34,793 nt of DNA, taken from positions 1 through 34,793 of the forward strand of contig NZ_MNBL01000004.1 of NCBI RefSeq assembly GCF_001879695.1, written 5' to 3'. This document shows, piece after piece, positions 19,014 through 26,939 of the stretch. The translations under genes and the position numbers were made by a program. The stretch is from Nioella sediminis (GTDB lineage Bacteria; Pseudomonadota; Alphaproteobacteria; Rhodobacterales; Rhodobacteraceae). Each line of letters starts with the position of its first letter. Position 1 is the stretch's first letter. The notes under the pieces were generated by a model. That model was not told where the DNA came from, searched no databases, and was given only the letters and a program-made list of their open reading frames with translations.

Positions 19014-19694
19014 ATGCGGATCGGCATTCTTCAGGCGGAGGAGTTCGACGCCCCCACACAAGCCGCGCTTGGCCCCTATCAGGGGCTCTTTGAGCGGTTG
19101 CTGGAGGGGCACGGGTTCAGCTACCGGGCCTGGAATGTCGAGGCGATGGAGTTGCCCGATCACATGGACGAGGCCGAGGGCTGGCTGGTCACCGGATCCA
19201 CCGCCGGGGCCTATGAAGACCATGCGTGGATTGCGCCGCTGGAAAACACGATCCGGGCCATTCATGCCAGCGGCAAGCCGCTTGTGGGCATCTGTTTCGG
19301 TCACCAGATCATCGCGCAGGCGCTTGGCGGTCGGGTCGAAAAGCACGCGGGCGGCTGGTGCGTCGGCCGCCATGTCTACCAGATCGAAGGGCGGGACGTG
19401 CCCCTGAATGCCTGGCATCAGGATCAGGTTGTCGCCCTGCCCTCTGCTGCGCGACGACTCGGCCAATCCCCGTTTTGCGAAAACGCGGTCCTCGCCTATG
19501 GCGACACCGGTCTGACTTATCAGCCGCATCCGGAGTTCGATACCGAGGTGACCGGGTATTTTGCCCGCGCGCTCAAGGGCGGCGCGGTCCCCGAGTCCCT
19601 GCTAAGCGAGGCCGAGGACAGTCTGCATCTGCCAACCGAAGGCAGCATGGTCGGCCAGCAGATCGCCGCGCATTTCCTGCAAAACCGGGGCTGA
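19014..19694 (+). CDS. Class I glutamine amidotransferase domain protein (GMP-synthase-like GATase1)
   Basis: A 226-residue cytosolic protein with a full catalytic triad: nucleophile Cys94 in VGICFGHQ, His172 and Glu174 in QPHPEFD. GWLVTGSTAGAYED resembles the oxyanion-side loop of stand-alone GATase1 proteins. No synthase domain is fused. Since its start is five bases from the permease stop, it is probably co-made with the transporter. It may hydrolyse a gamma-glutamyl or other amide of the imported compound, or supply ammonia to a partner; both are inference. Confidence 0.88.
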   Translation: MRIGILQAEEFDAPTQAALGPYQGLFERLLEGHGFSYRAWNVEAMELPDHMDEAEGWLVTGSTAGAYEDHAWIAPLENTIRAIHASGKPLVGICFGHQIIAQALGGRVEKHAGGWCVGRHVYQIEGRDVPLNAWHQDQVVALPSAARRLGQSPFCENAVLAYGDTGLTYQPHPEFDTEVTGYFARALKGGAVPESLLSEAEDSLHLPTEGSMVGQQIAAHFLQNRG

Positions 19695-19742
19695 ACCGCG
19701 GCCAAACAGGGCAGAAATCGGCTGAGGCGGCGAGTTCTGTCT

Positions 19743-19790
19743 TTGACCTGTTACGATTCCGATGTAAAGAAAATCGAAATACTGATTTTC
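19743..19790 (+). promoter_or_regulatory. Candidate internal promoter and inverted repeat before the DegT-family gene
   Basis: TTGACC (19743-19748) and TAAAGA (19765-19770) are 16 bases apart. An inverted repeat GAAAATC (19769-19775) / GATTTTC (19784-19790) follows, just before the AAGGTG ribosome binding site. The 110-base gap after the amidotransferase gene, unusual for this operon, has room for such an internal promoter. Confidence 0.4.
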
Positions 19791-19804
19791 GAAAAGGTGA
19801 AATC

Positions 19805-21028
19805 ATGGCACTCGCCCCCAATGTCTATGATGCCGAGCCGATCCCCGAAAGCGCCCGCGCCGAGGTGGAGCGGTTGCTTACGACAGGCGACCTATTCCGC
19901 TACACCGCGCCCGAAGATGCGCCGGTCAGCCTGCTGGAACGCGAATTCGCGGACATGATGGGGATGAAATACGCGCTGGCGGTATCCTCCTGCTCTGCCG
20001 CGCTGTTCCTGTCCCTGCTTGGTTTGGGCCTGCAACCCAACACCCGCGTGCTGATCCCCGCCTTCACCTTCGCCGCTGTCCCCTCTGCCGTGGTGCATGC
20101 CAACTGCCAGCCGGTTCTTGTCGAGGTGGGAGAGAATTACCGCGTTGACATGGAGGACTTCGCCGCCAAGCTTGATGACAGCATCGGCGCGGTCATCATC
20201 AGCCATATGCGCGGCCACACCTCTGACATGGATGCGATCATGGCGCTCTGCGATGCGCGCGGCATCCCGGTGGTCGAAGACGCGGCCCATTCGCTCGGCA
20301 CCACATGGCATGGGCGCAAGATCGGCACCATCGGGCGCGTGGGCTGTTTCAGCTTCCAGTCCTACAAGCTGGTCAATTCCGGTGAGGGTGGCATTCTGGT
20401 GACCGATGATGCCGATCTGGTGGCGCGCGCGGTGATCATGTCCGGCGCCTATGAGCATAACTGGGCCAAGCACATGGGACCCGAGGGCGACAACACTGGC
20501 GATCTTTCTGCCGCCTTTGCCCGCTGGCAGAACCAGTTGCCACTCTATAATCTGCGCCTGTCCAACCTATCGGCCGCGATCGTGCGATCACAATTGCCCG
20601 AAGTCGCCCGCCGGGTGCGCGATGGCCGGCGCAATCACGATTATGTGGCCGGGCTGCTGAACAGCTCGCCCTGGCTATCGGTGCCCCCCGCCCTTCCGCC
20701 GGAAGAGCGGGCACCGGACTCGATCCAGTTCAATCTGGTAGGTTTCACCGATGACACTGAGGCACGCGCTTTTGCAGACGCGGCAGCGGCCCGTGGGGTC
20801 AAGGTGCAGGTCTTTGGCCTGTCCACCGACAATGCCCGCGCCTTCTGGAACTGGCAGTTCATTGCCGGCGACCAGCCCGACCTGCCCCAAACCCGCGCCA
20901 TGCTGATGCGGGCCTGCGATGTGCGCCTTCCGGCGCGGCTTCAGAGGGACGATCTCGATTTAATCGCCTCGGCTCTTCTGGCTGCGGCCGAAGACGTGAA
21001 ATCCCAGACCCGCGCCTACGGGACCTGA
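19805..21028 (+). CDS. DegT/DnrJ/EryC1/StrS family PLP-dependent aminotransferase
   Basis: A 407-residue fold-type I PLP enzyme. VSSCSAALFLSLLGLG (about 60-75) is the phosphate-binding region, Asp159 in VVEDAAHSLG pairs with the pyridine nitrogen, and Lys188 in SFQSYKLVNSGEGG is the expected PLP lysine. Family members usually aminate keto-sugars, but no sugar nucleotide genes are here; the neighbours are an amino-acid type transporter and a GATase. The substrate could be a small keto acid or amino-sugar-like compound. The ATG at 19805 is preceded by AAGGTG. The gene converges with phaR across a hairpin-rich 100-base gap. Confidence 0.9.
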   Translation: MALAPNVYDAEPIPESARAEVERLLTTGDLFRYTAPEDAPVSLLEREFADMMGMKYALAVSSCSAALFLSLLGLGLQPNTRVLIPAFTFAAVPSAVVHANCQPVLVEVGENYRVDMEDFAAKLDDSIGAVIISHMRGHTSDMDAIMALCDARGIPVVEDAAHSLGTTWHGRKIGTIGRVGCFSFQSYKLVNSGEGGILVTDDADLVARAVIMSGAYEHNWAKHMGPEGDNTGDLSAAFARWQNQLPLYNLRLSNLSAAIVRSQLPEVARRVRDGRRNHDYVAGLLNSSPWLSVPPALPPEERAPDSIQFNLVGFTDDTEARAFADAAAARGVKVQVFGLSTDNARAFWNWQFIAGDQPDLPQTRAMLMRACDVRLPARLQRDDLDLIASALLAAAEDVKSQTRAYGT

Positions 21029-21030
21029 CG

Positions 21031-21128
21031 AAAACTTTTCACGAAAAGTTTTTAAAAAGAAGATTTTTCCGGAAAAATCTTCCGGCTTTCGCGCCTGAAG
21101 GATTTTCGGGAAAATCCTTCTTCGGCGC
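21031..21128. terminator. Three consecutive hairpins between convergent DegT-family gene and phaR
   Basis: First, AAAACTTTT (21031-21039) pairs with AAAAGTTTT (21044-21052). Second, a 24-base perfect palindrome spans 21059-21082, with inner sequence AAGATTTTTCC. Third, GAAGGATTTTC (21097-21107) pairs with GAAAATCCTTC (21110-21120), flanked by GCGCC (21091-21095) and GGCGC (21124-21128). Together they can end transcription from both sides. The first hairpin is followed by TTTAAAAA, typical for the plus strand. Confidence 0.75.
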
Positions 21129-21131
21129 GGA

Positions 21132-21686
21132 TCACAGCTTGGACAGTTTCGACTGAAGTTCGGCCAGTTGTTTCTTGATCTCTGAAAGCTCGTCCCCGGC
21201 CTCTTCGCTGCCCTCGTCCTCTGACGCGGCAGGCCCCGACCACTGGCCGGACATGCCGCCGGTCATGGCCTTCATGAAGGCCTCTTGCTGCGCGCGCATC
21301 GCCTCGAAGCCAGGCATGCTGGCCATCGGGTTCAGCGCGGTCATGTTCTCGACCATTTTTGACTGTCCGTCCCGCAGCATCTCGAAAGACATGGCCAGAA
21401 ACTCCGGCACGACGCTCTGCGCCTGCGTGGTGTAGCTGCGCACCAGATCGGTCAGCACGCCGATGGGCAGCACGCTTTCACCGCGGCTTTCATGTTCGGC
21501 GATGATCTGCAGCAGGTATTGCCGGGTCAGATCGTCGCCCGATTTCAGATCGACGATCTTCACCTCGCGGCCTTCGCGAATGAAGCCTGCGATATCTTCC
21601 AGCGTCACATAGTCCGACGTCTCGGTATTGTAGAGCCTGCGGCTGGCATAGCGCTTGATCAGCAACGGTGCATTCGTGTCAGCCAT
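21132..21686 (-). CDS. phaR: Polyhydroxyalkanoate synthesis repressor PhaR
   Basis: A 184-residue regulator. The N-terminal DNA-binding/accumulation domain is clear: IKRYASRRLYNTETSDYVTL, then IREGREVKIVDLKSGDDLTR. A central PHB-accumulation part (LPIGVLTDLVRSYTTQ) and an acidic, coiled C-terminus (ELSEIKKQLAELQSKLSKL) follow. In relatives PhaR binds both PHA granules and DNA, and leaves the phaP and phaR promoters when PHA forms. The ATG at 21686 has AAGGGAG six bases upstream; a TTG two codons earlier is less likely. A matching palindrome lies upstream of its own start. Confidence 0.94.
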   Translation of the reverse strand: MADTNAPLLIKRYASRRLYNTETSDYVTLEDIAGFIREGREVKIVDLKSGDDLTRQYLLQIIAEHESRGESVLPIGVLTDLVRSYTTQAQSVVPEFLAMSFEMLRDGQSKMVENMTALNPMASMPGFEAMRAQQEAFMKAMTGGMSGQWSGPAASEDEGSEEAGDELSEIKKQLAELQSKLSKL

Positions 21687-21709
21687 AGCCAACTCCCTTA
21701 TCCTTCACA

Positions 21710-21755
21710 CTGCATTGCAGCATGGAGAGCCTAGTCCTTTGTGCACAAAAAGCAA
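21710..21755 (-). promoter_or_regulatory. phaR promoter region with a PhaR-type operator
   Basis: On the minus strand, TTGCTT (21750-21755) and TAGGCT (21728-21733) are 16 bases apart, and the perfect CTGC-N3-GCAG box CTGCATTGCAG lies at 21710-21720, between -10 and the ribosome binding site. Within the spacer TTTGTGCACAAA (21738-21749) is a separate perfect 12-base palindrome. The box fits autorepression by PhaR; the second palindrome has no assigned factor. Confidence 0.55.
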
Positions 21756-21776
21756 TCACCTGACCGCACAAAAGAA

Positions 21777-21807
21777 AAGGACGGGCCCGGGGTGCGGGTC
21801 CGTCCTT
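21777..21807 (-). terminator. Rho-independent terminator of phaP
   Basis: AAGGACGG.CCCG (21777-21789) pairs with CGGG.CCGTCCTT (21795-21807) across a five-base loop, with one G-T pair. On the minus strand it is followed by TTTTCTTTTG. It lies 57 bases past the phaP stop and separates phaP from phaR. Confidence 0.8.
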
Positions 21808-21863
21808 CTGGAATTCGCGCGGAGTGGGAGGAAATCCGGGCGAAATCAGGGCTGTCTGGCGCC

Positions 21864-22307
21864 TCAGGCGGCAGCAGCTTTCTTAGCAGCGGTGGTCACC
21901 TCGGCGGTGGCTTTCTTGACGGCTGCGGTGGCTTCTTCCGAAGCTTCCTTGCCGGCGGCCATCATCAGCTCGACGGTTTCCATCTGCACTTTCTTGGCAA
22001 CCTCGGCGAAGGCGGCCAGGGTTTCGGCGGTCATTTCAGCCTGAGCCGATGCGAAATCGGTCATCGACTTGGTGTAGGCGGTCGGCTCGTCCTTGACCTT
22101 TGCAACATCGCCAAGCTTGGCCAGGGTGTCCTTGGTCCACTGGGTCGAGATCTCGGTCGACTTTTCGGCGGCTTCCAGAGCAACCTTGGAGAACTTCTCG
22201 CCCATTGCGGCGGAAGATTTGAAGGCATCGTTGTAGGCGGTCATGTCAACGGGGAAAGCAGCCATTGCTTCGTTGATGTATTTGGTGAAATCGTTGGTCT
22301 TGGCCAT
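21864..22307 (-). CDS. phaP: Phasin PhaP, PHA granule-associated protein
   Basis: A 147-residue, all-helical, Ala/Lys/Glu-rich protein. Phasin-family segments such as FTKYINEAMAAFPVD, AEKSTEISTQWTKDTLAKL and FASAQAEMTAETLAAF are seen, then a Lys/Ala-rich end (KKATAEVTTAAKKAAAA). Phasins coat PHA granules and set their number and size. The ATG at 22307 has AGGAGA at normal distance. It sits between phaC and phaR, has its own terminator and its own promoter with two PhaR boxes, and is expected to be made in large amounts when PHA accumulates. Confidence 0.93.
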   Translation of the reverse strand: MAKTNDFTKYINEAMAAFPVDMTAYNDAFKSSAAMGEKFSKVALEAAEKSTEISTQWTKDTLAKLGDVAKVKDEPTAYTKSMTDFASAQAEMTAETLAAFAEVAKKVQMETVELMMAAGKEASEEATAAVKKATAEVTTAAKKAAAA

Positions 22308-22369
22308 GGGTCTGTCTCCTGTTTGTCCAGCTCGGGGACGGTAGGGTTTGAATTCTGCGTCTGCGAAAG

Positions 22370-22417
22370 AATATGCATGCTGCAGCGCAGCAAATCAAGT
22401 CTTTTTCTGCACCGCAG
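22370..22417 (-). promoter_or_regulatory. phaP promoter with two PhaR-type operators
   Basis: On the minus strand, TTGATT (22393-22398) and CATATT (22370-22375) are exactly 17 bases apart. CTGCAGCGCAG (22380-22390) fills the spacer and CTGCACCGCAG (22407-22417) lies just upstream of the -35. Both fit CTGC-N3-GCAG, the palindrome bound by PhaR in Rhodobacter-type bacteria. PhaR bound in the spacer would block RNA polymerase. Confidence 0.7.
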
Positions 22418-22443
22418 CAAAATATTCGCAAACCCCTTGGAAA

Positions 22444-24222
22444 TCAGCCCTTTGTCGTCACCAGAACATAGGTTCCAGGCGCATCGCCAAGCGTTTCATG
22501 GCCCGACTCACCCGGTTCGCGGGCGGAAACCTGCGCCCCTGACCGGCGTTGCAACCACTCTTCCCAAACCGGCCACCACGAGCCCTCATGGAATTCCGCG
22601 CCTTCCAGCCACTCGTCCGCGGTGCCTTTGACCTTGGGGTTCAGGAAGTGGCCGTATTTCTTCTTGGAGGGCGGGTTGATGATGCCGGCGATATGCCCCG
22701 ACTCGGACATGATGAAGGTCTTGTCGCGGCTGCCGAACTGCGAAAAACCGCGATAGCAGTTCTTCCACGGCGCAATGTGGTCGGTCTTGGTGCCGACGGA
22801 ACAGACCGGCAGCTTGATGTCGCGGATGCTGACCGTTTCGCCCAGAATCTTGAAGCCTCCCTCGGCCAGTTCATTGCCCTGGCAAAGCTGGCGCAGGTAC
22901 TGTTTGACCATCCGGCCGGGCAGGTTGGTGCTGTCGCCATTCCAGTAGAGCAGGTCGAAGGCGGGCGGTGCTTCGCCCATCATGTAGCTGCGCACGGCGG
23001 GGCCGTAGACCAGATCGTTCGACCGCAGGAAACTCATGGTCTTGGACATGAAGAAACTGTCGAGGATGCCCTTCTCGGTGACTTGCCGTTCGATCGCGTC
23101 GACGAAATCATCCTGCAGGAAGACGGTAAACTCCCCCTGATCGCTGAAATCGGTGAGCGTGGTGAAGAAGGTGGCCGATTTGATCGACTTGTCGCCGCGT
23201 TTTTGCAGCAGGGCCAGCGTCGCCGACAGGGTCGTGCCCGCGATGCAATAGCCAACGGCATTGACCTGTTTCTCTCCGGTGATCTCCTTGGCGACCTCGA
23301 CCGCCTGAAGATACCCCTCCTCGATATAGTCCTCCAGCCCGACTTCGGCATAGCTGGCATCTGGGTTCACCCAGCTCACGACAAACAGCGTATAGCCCTG
23401 CTCGACGATCCAGCGGATCAGCGAGTTTTGGGGCTTGAGGTCCATGATGTAGAACTTGTTGATCCAGGGCGGGAAGATCACCAGCGGCGTGCGATAGACC
23501 GTGTCGGTCTTGGGCGCGTACTGGATTACCTCCATCATCCGGTTGCGGAACACGACCTTGCCTTCTGCGGTGCCGATGTTTTCACCTACCTTGAAGGCAT
23601 TGGGGTCCGACAGGGTCGGCAGCAGCTCACCCTTGTTGGCCTCGATGTCGCGGACAAGGTTTTCCAGCCCGTCCACGAGGCTCTGCCCATCCGTGTCGAT
23701 GGCCTTCTGCAGCGCGTCGGGATTGGTGGCGAGGTAATTCGTCGGCGCAAAGAGGTCGATGATCTGGCGGGAAAAGAACTCCACCCGGCTCTTTTCCTTC
23801 GGGGTCAGCCCCTCCAGCTCGGCCATGGATTGCTCGATGGCGTCGGAATTCAGTTCGTACTGTTTGCGCACGAAGCGGAAATAGGGATGTGTGCGCCACA
23901 TCGGATTGGCAAATCGCTTGTCCTTCGGGGCATCGTCGTCTTCCGGCATTTCGAACTGCCCGGCAGCAAGCGCCTGCTGCGTTTCGATGAAATTTTCCAC
24001 CGCCTTCGACCAATAGGCTACCTGATGGCCCATCAGCTTGGTGGGGTTTGTCAGCATCTCGTTGAACAGCGCCGACCCCGCTTTCACGTACAGATCCTGC
24101 CCCGGCCCGGACATGCCCGCGTCGGTTGTCAGGTCCTTCTGTCCGAGGGCGGCCACCATCCGTTTGGACAGCTCCTCCATCTTCGCGAGATTCGCATTGA
24201 GGCGTTCAAGATTGTCCCCCAT
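22444..24222 (-). CDS. phaC: Class I polyhydroxyalkanoate synthase PhaC
   Basis: A 592-residue enzyme polymerising hydroxyacyl-CoA to PHA. The lipase-like box AVGYCIAGTTL carries the catalytic Cys, the Asp is in TKTDHIAPW, and the His in SGHIAGIINPPSKKKYG. Size and the N-terminal domain (YFRFVRKQYELNSDAI) fit class I. The start at 24222 (MGDNLERLN) was chosen because GGAGGAG lies eight bases upstream. Starts at 24255 (ATG) and 24276 (TTG) are in frame but have weaker sites. It precedes phaP on the same strand and diverges from phaZ. Confidence 0.95.
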   Translation of the reverse strand: MGDNLERLNANLAKMEELSKRMVAALGQKDLTTDAGMSGPGQDLYVKAGSALFNEMLTNPTKLMGHQVAYWSKAVENFIETQQALAAGQFEMPEDDDAPKDKRFANPMWRTHPYFRFVRKQYELNSDAIEQSMAELEGLTPKEKSRVEFFSRQIIDLFAPTNYLATNPDALQKAIDTDGQSLVDGLENLVRDIEANKGELLPTLSDPNAFKVGENIGTAEGKVVFRNRMMEVIQYAPKTDTVYRTPLVIFPPWINKFYIMDLKPQNSLIRWIVEQGYTLFVVSWVNPDASYAEVGLEDYIEEGYLQAVEVAKEITGEKQVNAVGYCIAGTTLSATLALLQKRGDKSIKSATFFTTLTDFSDQGEFTVFLQDDFVDAIERQVTEKGILDSFFMSKTMSFLRSNDLVYGPAVRSYMMGEAPPAFDLLYWNGDSTNLPGRMVKQYLRQLCQGNELAEGGFKILGETVSIRDIKLPVCSVGTKTDHIAPWKNCYRGFSQFGSRDKTFIMSESGHIAGIINPPSKKKYGHFLNPKVKGTADEWLEGAEFHEGSWWPVWEEWLQRRSGAQVSAREPGESGHETLGDAPGTYVLVTTKG

Positions 24223-24382
24223 GTCGCTGTCTCCTCCGTCTGCGTGCTGTGCCATGACTTGATTTTGCCCTCTCAATGCTGCATGTGCATATAAGCCTTG
24301 CCAGGGTGAGGGGGCAAAGCGACGAAATGATCCGGGTCCGACTGGACCGGTCGTTCCTCAGTTTTGCAGGAGTCACAGCGCG
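24223..24382. promoter_or_regulatory. Divergent phaC / phaZ control region
   Basis: The 160-base gap holds a plus-strand candidate promoter for phaZ, TTGCCC (24265-24270) and CATATA (24288-24293) 17 bases apart. On minus, TATATG overlaps the same place, with a TTGCCC 18 bases upstream, and could serve phaC. CTGCATGTGCAT (24279-24290) covers both -10 boxes and looks like a degenerate PhaR box (four-base spacer, last base changed). Confidence 0.4.
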
Positions 24383-25657
24383 ATGAAACATCTTCTTACT
24401 TACGACATGATGGAATCGATCCGTGTGACCAACCAGTGGCTCGGGTCCACCGCACGCGCGATGTGCGGCTACCCCCAGCTTGGGTTGATCCCGAATCCGA
24501 TGATCAAACTGACCGCCGCCTGGGGCGAGGTCATGGAACGCAGCTTCGAACGGATGATCGCCAAGCCCGACTGGAACATCCATTCCATTCCCGGCGCCGA
24601 TGGTCGCGACCATCTGGTCGATATCGAAACCGTGATGCCCCGCCCCTTTGGCGACCTGATCCGGTTCAAGGTGCAGGGCCGCGCGCCCACGGGCCGCAAG
24701 GTTCTGCTGGTTGCGCCGATGTCGGGCCACTACGCTACGCTGCTCCGCTCGACCGTTGTCAGCCTGCTGCCCGATTGTGACGTATACATCACCGATTGGC
24801 ACAATGCGCGCGACATTCCGGTGTCGGAAGGCAAGTTCGATATCGAGGATTATACGCTCTACCTCGTTGATTTTCTGCGCGAAATGGGGCCAGATACCCA
24901 TGTGATCGCAGTCTGTCAGCCTGCGCCCCTCGCGCTGGCCGCCACCGCCTATCTGGCCGAGGAAGACCCCGACGCACAGCCCCGCACCCTGACCCTGATC
25001 GGCGGCCCGATCGACCCCGATGCGGCCGCGACCGACGTCACCGATTTCGGCAACCGCATCACCATGGGCACGCTGGAACGCCATGTCGTTCAGCGCGTCG
25101 GCTTCAAGTACATGGGCGCGGGCCGGATGGTCTATCCTGGTCTTCAGCAGCTCAGCTCCTTCATGGCGATGAACGCGGAAAAGCACGCCAAGGCGTTCTC
25201 CAACCAGATCCTTGCCGTCGCCAAGGGCGAAGCCTCGGATCATGACAAGCACAACCGATTCTACGACGAATATCTCGCCGTGATGGACATGACGGCAGAA
25301 TTTTACCTGTCGACCGTCGAACGCATCTTCAAAGGGCTGGAGATTGCACAGAATCGCTTCACCGTCGCGGGCAAGCAGGTCGATCTGGGCAAGATCACCA
25401 CCGTCGCGGTCAAAACGGTCGAGGGCGGCAAGGACGATATCTCGGCCCCCGGTCAATGTGTCGCTGCGCTGCGGCTATGCACCGGCCTGCCGGAAGAGAA
25501 GAAGGCCAACTACCTGGAACCGAACGCCGGGCATTACGGCATCTTCGCCGGGAAAAGCTGGCGCACCAATATCCGCCCGCTGGTGCTGAACTTCATCGAC
25601 GCCAATTGCGATGTTCCCAAGACCCCGGTCAGCGCCGTCACCACGGCCGCCGAATAG
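24383..25657 (+). CDS. phaZ: Intracellular polyhydroxyalkanoate depolymerase PhaZ
   Basis: A 424-residue intracellular enzyme, without signal peptide, that degrades stored PHA. Catalytic Cys is in VIAVCQPAPLALAA, where extracellular enzymes have Ser. The C-terminal His is in EPNAGHYGIFAGKSWR. The start MKHLLTYDMMESIRVTNQWLG and length match the PhaZ family of Rhodobacterales. It is divergent from phaC, so synthesis and breakdown share a control region. The DUF6151 gene begins four bases after its stop. Confidence 0.95.
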   Translation: MKHLLTYDMMESIRVTNQWLGSTARAMCGYPQLGLIPNPMIKLTAAWGEVMERSFERMIAKPDWNIHSIPGADGRDHLVDIETVMPRPFGDLIRFKVQGRAPTGRKVLLVAPMSGHYATLLRSTVVSLLPDCDVYITDWHNARDIPVSEGKFDIEDYTLYLVDFLREMGPDTHVIAVCQPAPLALAATAYLAEEDPDAQPRTLTLIGGPIDPDAAATDVTDFGNRITMGTLERHVVQRVGFKYMGAGRMVYPGLQQLSSFMAMNAEKHAKAFSNQILAVAKGEASDHDKHNRFYDEYLAVMDMTAEFYLSTVERIFKGLEIAQNRFTVAGKQVDLGKITTVAVKTVEGGKDDISAPGQCVAALRLCTGLPEEKKANYLEPNAGHYGIFAGKSWRTNIRPLVLNFIDANCDVPKTPVSAVTTAAE

Positions 25658-25661
25658 TCCC

Positions 25662-26219
25662 ATGACGGCAGGCGCGGATATCTCCTTCGCCTGCCGCTGC
25701 GGCACCGTCACCGGCATCCTGCACGATGTGCGCCCGCAAGAGGGAACGCATGTCGTCTGCCACTGCAATTCCTGCGCCCGCGCGATGCAGCTTTCAGGTC
25801 TGGGCGACTCGGCTGCGGGCGGTGTCGATCTTTGGCAGACCACCCCGGACCGGATCGAGATCGTCACGGGCGCCGACCGGTTGATCCCGGTTCAGCTGTC
25901 GCCAAAGGGCCTGTTTCGCTGGACGGCGCAATGTTGCGATACGCCGATGATCAACACTTTCGGCTCCCCTGCGCTGCCCTTCGCGGGCATCCTGACGGGC
26001 AACCTGTCCGATCCCGCGCCACTTGGCCCTGTCATCGCCCATGGCTTCGTCACCGGTCCCAATGGCAAGCAGCGCCACCAGAATGGCGGCCGGGTCATCT
26101 GGCGCTTTGTGAAACGCACCCTCGCTGCAAAGCTTGGGCGTGCGGGCAAACAGACCCCGTTCTTCAACGCCGATGGCAGCCCGATCAATGCGCCGGTGCT
26201 TGCCCCGAGGGCGGATTAG
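25662..26219 (+). CDS. DUF6151 family protein with GFA-like zinc-binding cysteines
   Basis: A 185-residue protein starting MTAGADISFACRCGTVTG. Cys in FACRCG and CHCNSCAR resemble the zinc centre of the GFA/CENP-V fold, and a later Cys pair (AQCCDTPMINTF) completes a plausible site. The overall pattern fits DUF6151. A glutathione-dependent activity is possible by fold but not shown. The ATG at 25662 is four bases after phaZ, so it is likely cotranscribed with it. An upstream in-frame start at 25611 lies inside phaZ. It converges on the next gene with three bases between stops. Confidence 0.83.
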   Translation: MTAGADISFACRCGTVTGILHDVRPQEGTHVVCHCNSCARAMQLSGLGDSAAGGVDLWQTTPDRIEIVTGADRLIPVQLSPKGLFRWTAQCCDTPMINTFGSPALPFAGILTGNLSDPAPLGPVIAHGFVTGPNGKQRHQNGGRVIWRFVKRTLAAKLGRAGKQTPFFNADGSPINAPVLAPRAD

Positions 26220-26222
26220 AAC

Positions 26223-26915
26223 TCAGACCCTCAGCATCCGATCCAGCAAATCGGTGACCTGCTCGGGCTGCTCCAGCATCGGCAGATGCCCCGCCTCCTC
26301 CAGCACCACCAACCGCCCTTGCGGCAGCAACCCGGCCATCACCTCGTGCCTGCGGGCTGGAAACAGACGATCATGCGCTCCGCAGACGACCAGCGTGGGA
26401 ACTGGCAGGCGGCGCAGCGTTCCTTGCTGGTCCGGGCGGCGCTGCATCGCGCGGGATTGGGCGTGAAAGGCATCTGCTCCGGCCCGTTCCGCCATCTGCC
26501 GGACAGTATCCAGAACCCCGGCGCGACCGGCCCCGGGTGCCAAAGCCCCCGATGGCAGCGCCTCGGCCATCGCATCCGCAAGCCGACCCGCCCGCGCCCG
26601 CGCAATCATCGTATCGCGGGCCGCCGCGACGCCTGGCAATTCCGACAGCGCATCGGTCGAGATCAGCACCAGCCGCGTGACCCTGTCCGGCGCGAGGCGG
26701 GCCAGTTCCATCGCCACCATGCCGCCAAGGGAATGGCCGACCAACGCACAGCGCTGCGGCAATCCCTGCAAGGCGAGGCTGGCCATCTCGCGCACGGAAT
26801 CGGACCCGGCAAGCGAGGCGATTTGAACCGGACGACCCATCGACAGGGCCTCGATCTGATGCCGGAACGCCCGCGCGTCAGCCATGAAACCCGGAATGAA
26901 AACAACAGGATCCAT
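26223..26915 (-). CDS. Alpha/beta hydrolase
   Basis: A 230-residue cytosolic hydrolase. The start MDPVVFIPGFMADARAF gives the oxyanion region; the nucleophile Ser is in VGHSLGGMVAMELA; an Asp is in VCGAHDRLF and the His in EEAGHLPMLEQPEQV. This is the standard triad of the MhpC/BioH-like group. Substrate unknown. It ends a minus-strand series of four genes; the secreted protein gene stops 24 bases upstream. Confidence 0.88.
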   Translation of the reverse strand: MDPVVFIPGFMADARAFRHQIEALSMGRPVQIASLAGSDSVREMASLALQGLPQRCALVGHSLGGMVAMELARLAPDRVTRLVLISTDALSELPGVAAARDTMIARARAGRLADAMAEALPSGALAPGAGRAGVLDTVRQMAERAGADAFHAQSRAMQRRPDQQGTLRRLPVPTLVVCGAHDRLFPARRHEVMAGLLPQGRLVVLEEAGHLPMLEQPEQVTDLLDRMLRV

Positions 26916-26939
26916 CGTTACAACTTCACTGAGCCGACC

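Noticed and set aside
22549-24294. 581-residue plus frame opposite phaC
   Set aside because: Shadow of phaC, no motif and no plausible start.
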